Below, piece by piece: positions 59,050 through 64,000 of a stretch of 64,000 bases of DNA. Positions within the stretch are counted from its first letter, which is position 1, and each line of letters opens with the position of its first letter. Location: the NCBI GenBank assembly GCA_023374025.1, contig SIJG01000110.1, forward strand, positions 19,032 through 83,031, given 5' to 3'. The stretch comes from Heterodera schachtii (lineage: Eukaryota > Nematoda > Chromadorea > Rhabditida > Heteroderidae). Both the position numbers and the translations under genes were made by a program. The notes under the pieces were generated by a model that was given only the letters and a program-made list of their open reading frames with translations, was not told where the DNA came from and searched no databases.

Positions 59050-62000
59050 CTGACAAATTAAAAGATTTTAAAAAATATTCATGAAAAATTCCGGTGACAA
59101 TGCCTATTTGTTGTACCGTGCCTCATATTTATTTGTAAAGATTTTTTTTTTTGTGTTTCATAAATTATTGACACACGTTTCCGAGGGGTTTGCTGGATTC
59201 TTTTAAATTAAAAATTTCAGGCACCGCCCAACCCCACTGCACCATTTTTTGAAAAGTTAACCCCAAGTGGCAAAATTTGTCTTTTTTTGGCGCAAAACCG
59301 GCACAAATTTTCATGATTTTCGCCCGGCGCTTAAATTTTTGAAAATTAACACTGGCGGAAAATTTTTTTAGAAAAAACTCTCCTGGTGCCTTCCCGAATT
59401 AAAAATGTCTCTGAAATTGGTCCCACCCAAAGTAGCTGGTTCACTCAAATGACATGAGTGCAGCAGCTCCAGTCGCCGCCTCCTCTTCGTCTCCCTTTTT
59501 GGCGCCTGTCGTCAAAGTGCCGCCGCCTTTAGCAATTCGTCCCTTTTTCTGCCCGCTTGCCAACTTCGTCTCCTTCTTCTTCAGTCCAACCTTTTTCGCT
59601 GCTTTCATTTTGCGTTTGCCTATGAATTTGTGCAAAAATGGACTCCGTAACACAAAAAGGAATTAAAATATGATTAGGTTTAATTAAAATAAAAATTGTT
59701 ATTTTTTATGCCTTTCATCGCCATCTTTTTCTTTCGTTTCGGCATATTCGCTTTGCGCCATTCATCAATTTCATCCGCATATTTTTCCTTCCATTCTTCA
59801 ACCTGGTGGTTGTAAATTGCCAAATTGTGTCTCGACTCGGTGACATAAGGCTAAAAAAAAATTTGTATGGGTCAATAGCAACAACTCGCATAAATGCAAC
59901 AACATTTGTTACAATAGTAAACTCGTCAAAAAAAAAGTCATCAAACATAAATTTTTCAGAAAAATTTAAAAAAAAAAGAGAAAATTTTTTGTATATTGTC
60001 ATGTTTAAAAAACGGTATATATTTCATTAAAAAATTTTTCCATTTCAGTGGCAAAAACCCACTAATTGTAAGAGTTATTGTTAATTCTGTACACACAATT
60101 AAACTGACCTCTTTCTCGGTGTCCGTCATTTGTTGCCATTGTTCGCCCAACTCTATGGCAAAATTGACCCGCTCTTCTCGTGTCTTAAGTGTGCTGGCCT
60201 GCTGCTGTTTCTTTGCAAAAATCATGTACGACATTAACGGACGCTTCGGATGGTTTGTGTCAGCAAAGAGCTAAAAAATTGACAAAAAAATAAAATATAA
60301 AATTAAATATTTTCAATTTTTTAATTAATTTATTTATTCGGGGGAGAGGGAAGAGAGGTCGGCGACCAATTTTACAAAGGGCTCGACCATGTAAATGGAC
60401 GCATTCGTTTCCCCCTAATCCGAATTTTTTTTTAATTTTTAAACATAGAAAATTCGTAAGAAGATAAAATTTTAACGTTTTTTAAGTTTTATGATGAATA
60501 CCAAGTTTTTCAAAAATTTTGTAAAAATGCTAGAAAAATCTCGTGTCCCGACATTTGCGGCCCGACATTTGCGGCTATGTCCAAAATCGGGTTCAAAATT
60601 AAGTTTTTTTAAATCCCTGATTCAATAATCATCCATAAATTAGTGATTTAAAGTGCTTTTGTCCGATCATTTGATTGTTAATGAATTTTTGAAAAAATAA
60701 TAAAATTTTCAAACAACAGAATTAGTGTTCCTAATAAATTAGAAGACAGTTTTTTCTTAATTTTAATGTTGTTTAAGCTATTAGGGCTTGAAAATTCAAT
60801 TTTGGACATAGACGCAAATGTCGGGGCCGCAACAAAAGTCGGACCGCAAATGTCGGGGCTCCGAAAAATCTCTCAATTTATTTTCTCAAAATTTTCTTAA
60901 AAACTTTTTAATGTACCCAAGTTAAAATCACCTTTTGAAGACTTTTCTTTTTTCGAAGTCGTCTACGTCTTGCCACATTGCTTTGGTGTTGCTCAATGAG
61001 TTCCTGTTTTTGTTCTTCGGAAAGTCTCTCGAAATTCTCCCGTTTTTCATCGGCAAATTTCTTTGCGCTGTCAGCATAACGCTTAAATGTTATTGCAAAA
61101 TTTATGTATTCCGTCGGCGACGTTTTGTCATGAGCCATTCATAATTTTTTTTTAATTTATATTTTTCTAGAGTTGCACGGGACCGGGACTGGTACTGGAA
61201 AAAACGGGTACAACTGAGTACCCAGTCCCGGTTTTGACAAATTTTGACCGGGACCGGGAAATTCCCGGGTTTTTTCCCGGTTGTCCCAGCCAAAAAGTCC
61301 CGGTTTTTCAACCCAAAAATTACTGGTCCCGGTTTTTGTCAAAATTCCCGGTCCCGTTCAACTCTAAATTTTTCTTAACACATTTGACCCTAAATTAACT
61401 AAAAAAAATTCCCTGGCGGTGCCGTCTTGTCTCAAAATGGCCAAAATTTGATGAAAATGGCTACAATTTCCAGTTTTTTTTCCCACGGAGCCAAAATTAG
61501 GAAAATTATGAAAAAAAATTTTGGACTGGAAGAGCAAGTCTCTTCGGGGTTTTTTTCTGGTTACGCGCTTGTACCGACCTCCCCCCCCCCCCTCTAATCC
61601 CTCATCCGGGAAGATTTTCAAAGACCTCCTCATTATTCCTCTTCCCGATTGGAAATCAAAATTGAACCAAAATTGGGGAAACAATTCATTTTCCAGACAA
61701 CAAAAAAACGGGTACCTGTTTTTCATCATCGCTCAAATTGTTCCAATTCTCACTGACAGTTTTAACAATATCCTTCGCTAAGCCAGTCTGAGCACCAAAT
61801 TGTTCACGAAGATAAATTGCAAAAGATCGCGGAGCATTGAATTTGGACGGAAGACGAAGCTCAACACCACTGACAGAAGTTGGAACGGCGGAAAGAAGCG
61901 GGACAGTTGTAGACAATTTGGACACACTTTAAAAAAAACAGTAATTGGACCATGTTTTAAGTGTGGGAGGATCAATTATTAATTACAACTTTCTGAACTG

Positions 62001-62519
62001 CCATACCACAAAATACTGGCGGAACAGAATAAAATTTTGCCAGGACAAAATTTCGCCGCCAAATTTTTTTTTAAATTTCCAAACTTAGTTTTCAAGAATT
62101 TTTAAAAAAATTTTCTAGTTTTTAATGTTTATTCATCATAATGTTCGAAAACTATAAAAATTTTTGAAATTTTTTTTCAAGTTTTGGGTACGAAATGTTG
62201 ACCCAGCGAAATTTCGGCGGTGAAATTTTGAGGTGCACCCAATAATAAACATGCCAAATTTTAGCATTGAGTTAAAGTGATTCCAACTTTTGCCAAAAGG
62301 GACCCGTTTTTCGGAGTCACGGGATATCATGAAATTAGCGGGGGGCTAAATGTTTCCAATTTGTTTTTCCAAAAATCAAAGACACAACTGTCAGCCAATT
62401 TTTGTCACTAATAATCAATGCGGAACTTACTCGGCGCGAACACGGAAGCAGACATTGCCGCCCAACGACAACCGACCAAATTTTTGACAAAGAGTCACTT
62501 TTGCGAGTTTGTTGATCAT
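58961..62519 (-). CDS. hmg-5: Two-HMG-box protein, mitochondrial transcription factor A-like
   Basis: Likely packages and transcribes mitochondrial DNA. Exons: 62431-62519, 61716-61926, 60932-61081, 60109-60270, 59712-59850, then 59441-59619 (309 residues) or 58961-59049 (279 residues). The N terminus, MINKLAKVTLCQKFGRLSLG, is basic and amphipathic, like a mitochondrial presequence. HMG box 1 spans exons 2-3: NAPRSFAIYLREQFG, ENWNNLSDDEKQRYADSAKK. Box 2 spans exons 4-5: HPKRPLMSYMIFAKK, LGEQWQQMTDTEKEPYVTES. The arrangement of presequence, box, basic linker, box and tail is that of TFAM; C. elegans HMG-5 is the expected orthologue. Exon 5 ends at a GC donor (aaag|gcataa). Both candidate last exons accept the same phase and encode Lys/Ala-rich tails. 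Assignment to TFAM rather than another HMGB-type protein is good but not certain. Confidence 0.85.
59441..59619 (-). other. Alternative last exon A of the HMG-box gene
   Basis: After a ttcatag acceptor this exon, entered in phase 1, encodes a Lys-rich tail beginning KRKMKAAKKVGLKKKETK and ending ALMSFE at a TGA. Composition resembles histone H1 or HMG tails. Confidence 0.75.
60542..60862. mobile_element. Palindromic MITE with 9-bp duplication, HMG gene intron 3
   Basis: Inverted arms of about 90 bp start cgtgtcccgacatttgcgg on the left and end ccgcaaatgtcggggctcc on the right. They are flanked by an exact 9-bp duplication gaaaaatct at 60533-60541 and 60863-60871. Same family as 52136-52495 and 1831-2047. 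Long arms and a 9-bp duplication suggest a Mutator-like origin. Confidence 0.9.
61168..61366. mobile_element. 199-bp hAT-type MITE, HMG gene intron 2
   Basis: Inverted ends TAGAGTTGCACGGGACCGGGA and (inverse) TCCCGGTCCCGTTCAACTCTA differ by one base and are flanked by 8-bp duplications tatttttc and aatttttc (one mismatch). The interior is dense in cccggt/accggg words. Confidence 0.87.
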
Positions 62520-63123
62520 CAAAAAGTCAAAAAAAAAATTGGTAAATAAATTGAACTCGCAGAAAAATGGAAAATATGTAATAATTGAATGAAAACATGA
62601 CATTTAAAATAAAATAAAAATACGATGCAAATGGAAAATAATATTAATATTTATTTGTTAAAATTGACTTTTGTGAGTCAAAAATTGTCAATTATGCGCT
62701 AGAAAACAGAGTAAAAAAGTGTGAAAATAAAAGCGAATTAAAATGTACAAAACTTGTAAATAATATCCATCTTCAGTATAAATTTTGGCAATCATTATTT
62801 TACTGAATTATAAAAACATTTTTCCAGGGGTGTTTTGGGGCATTGAGTACAAATCCGTCCCTCCTTTTTGGCCAATTCCGAATCCTAAATCCGAATTCAA
62901 ACATTTTTCGAAAATTTCAAATTTCCAACTTTATTACTCGACCAAATTACCCATTAAAAACCCCCTAAAAACGTATTAAAAAAAGTTCGTAATCCGTAAA
63001 ACAAATTATTGCCGAAATTTTAAACAAATAAATGCTTATGAAGACAAACAAAAATTCCAATTGTCAGCAATGAATGAAACTTTTCCTAAAAGAAATTTTT
63101 AGAAGCGGAACTGTGTAATTTAT
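62520..63123. other. Spacer upstream of the HMG-box gene
   Basis: 604 bp of A/T-rich DNA without a recognisable exon. It separates the stop of the right-hand partial gene from the HMG start codon. Confidence 0.4.
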
Positions 63124-63812
63124 TTACCAAAATCGTCTTGCCCGTTCGAATGCTTCCACCACTGTTTGGTCCTTTTCAGTGCGCAATGTTTTGTTGTTCA
63201 GGTCATAATCGTACAACAAACGAATGCGATCATTTGGTACCCATTTGCTTGAAAAATTAATATTTATGAGAATTGGTAAAGAAAATTTAGTCAAATTTAT
63301 CAGAAATTCCCTCTTCGTTGGGACCTATATGTCCAATTAAAACAAAAACAAAAATTCACACTAATCGGGTAAAAAATTCGTTTTCTAGGCCTCGTAACAG
63401 AAGCAGCTCTCCCCTCATTGTCAGCCGTAAATTTTTTTAAATGTTTTCGAGGGGGGGGGGGGGGCAAATTCCTTAAATTTTGCTAAAAATTATATGCAGT
63501 GTTTACACACAAATTACCAAGTGTTTTGGGTGTCAAAAAACAAAATCAGCGTGTGCTGTTGCCGGCCCATTTCGTCCTGTGTCGGTTTTGTCCGAAGCGC
63601 ATGGTCAATGAAATGACGTCCAACCCGGTCACTGTTGTTGCCCACTGATTGTGCACTGTTATTGGACCGACGACCACTACCATCGTCATCGTCGTCCTCA
63701 TCTTCAAGGTCAATGGCGCGCATTCGAATGTCGATCACACGGCCGGGAAATTTGCTGTCCTGCACCATAACCATGTCGTTGTGCCTCAACGAACTGGTTG
63801 GACTTTGAGGAA
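63124..63812 (-). CDS. Partial gene, unidentified acidic protein (3' exons)
   Basis: The gene enters from the right edge. Exon 63518-63812 reads in one frame from a tttacag acceptor: PQSPTSSLRHNDMVMVQDSK, then FPGRVIDIRMRAIDLEDE, an Asp-rich run, and RQQHTLILFFDTQNT. It joins in phase to 63124-63247, KWVPNDRIRLLYDYDLNNK, ending RARRFW and a TAA. The pattern MVMVQD-KFPGRVIDIR followed by a beta-rich LILFFD and WVPNDRIRLL suggests a small Tudor/PWWP-like barrel interrupted by an acidic insertion, but I do not recognise the family. The TGG/TAA ending overlaps a possible gtaaat donor, so further exons downstream are conceivable. 63813-64000 is intron. Confidence 0.65.
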
Positions 63813-64000
63813 CTGTAAAAGAGGGTGACAAGGTGAGAGGATTTTTTACATTTTTTTTATTTTGTAAATTATTATCTTAAATTGCCTATTTCGCAATTTT
63901 AACCGACGCTCAAAAAAAAAAAATCGGGTAAATCTGACACAAAGCTCGAAAATATGGATCCGATACCCAAAAATTTTCGCAAATCCGCTAAAGCATTCCC

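Overview
The window looks like nuclear DNA of a nematode. Its genes carry many small exons split by short AT-rich GT-AG introns. Two of the best-aligning proteins, the BK channel SLO-1 and the caveolin CAV-1, line up residue for residue with C. elegans proteins over long stretches. A PNFLRFamide neuropeptide precursor of the nematode FLP-1 type is present. High intron density, at least two GC-AG introns, heavy polyglutamine coding and many short DNA transposons would fit a plant-parasitic tylenchid such as a cyst nematode, but the species is an inference.

All eight protein genes lie on the minus strand. From right to left, which is the direction of transcription, they are: the 3' part of an unidentified acidic protein gene (63124-63812 and beyond); a two-HMG-box, TFAM/HMG-5-like gene with two alternative last exons (58961-62519); an unrecognised disordered nuclear-type protein (54690-58563); carnitine palmitoyltransferase 2 (48180-54299); the Kelch/fibronectin co-regulator HCF-1 (37073-46876); the calcium-activated BK potassium channel slo-1, 40 exons over 18.6 kb (15123-33690); flp-1 (8787-10620); and caveolin cav-1 (895-4237). 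Exon boundaries were set by hand from reading frame, splice sites and remembered protein alignments. Phases close across every gene except one cpt-2 junction.

The first four genes are only about 390-605 bp apart, so a nematode operon is possible. The others are separated by 1.3-4.5 kb. Intergenic DNA and introns are rich in non-autonomous elements: five hAT-type elements with 8-bp target duplications, three palindromic elements with 8- to 9-bp duplications (Mutator-like), two copies of a tRNA-derived SINE, a 2.2-kb satellite of about 47-bp units, and a GA-rich tract.

The most interesting signal is in slo-1. Two consecutive exons are duplicated as a mutually exclusive cassette. In one copy the first exon is split by an extra intron, and the second exon keeps a perfect reading frame but has GG instead of AG at its acceptor.
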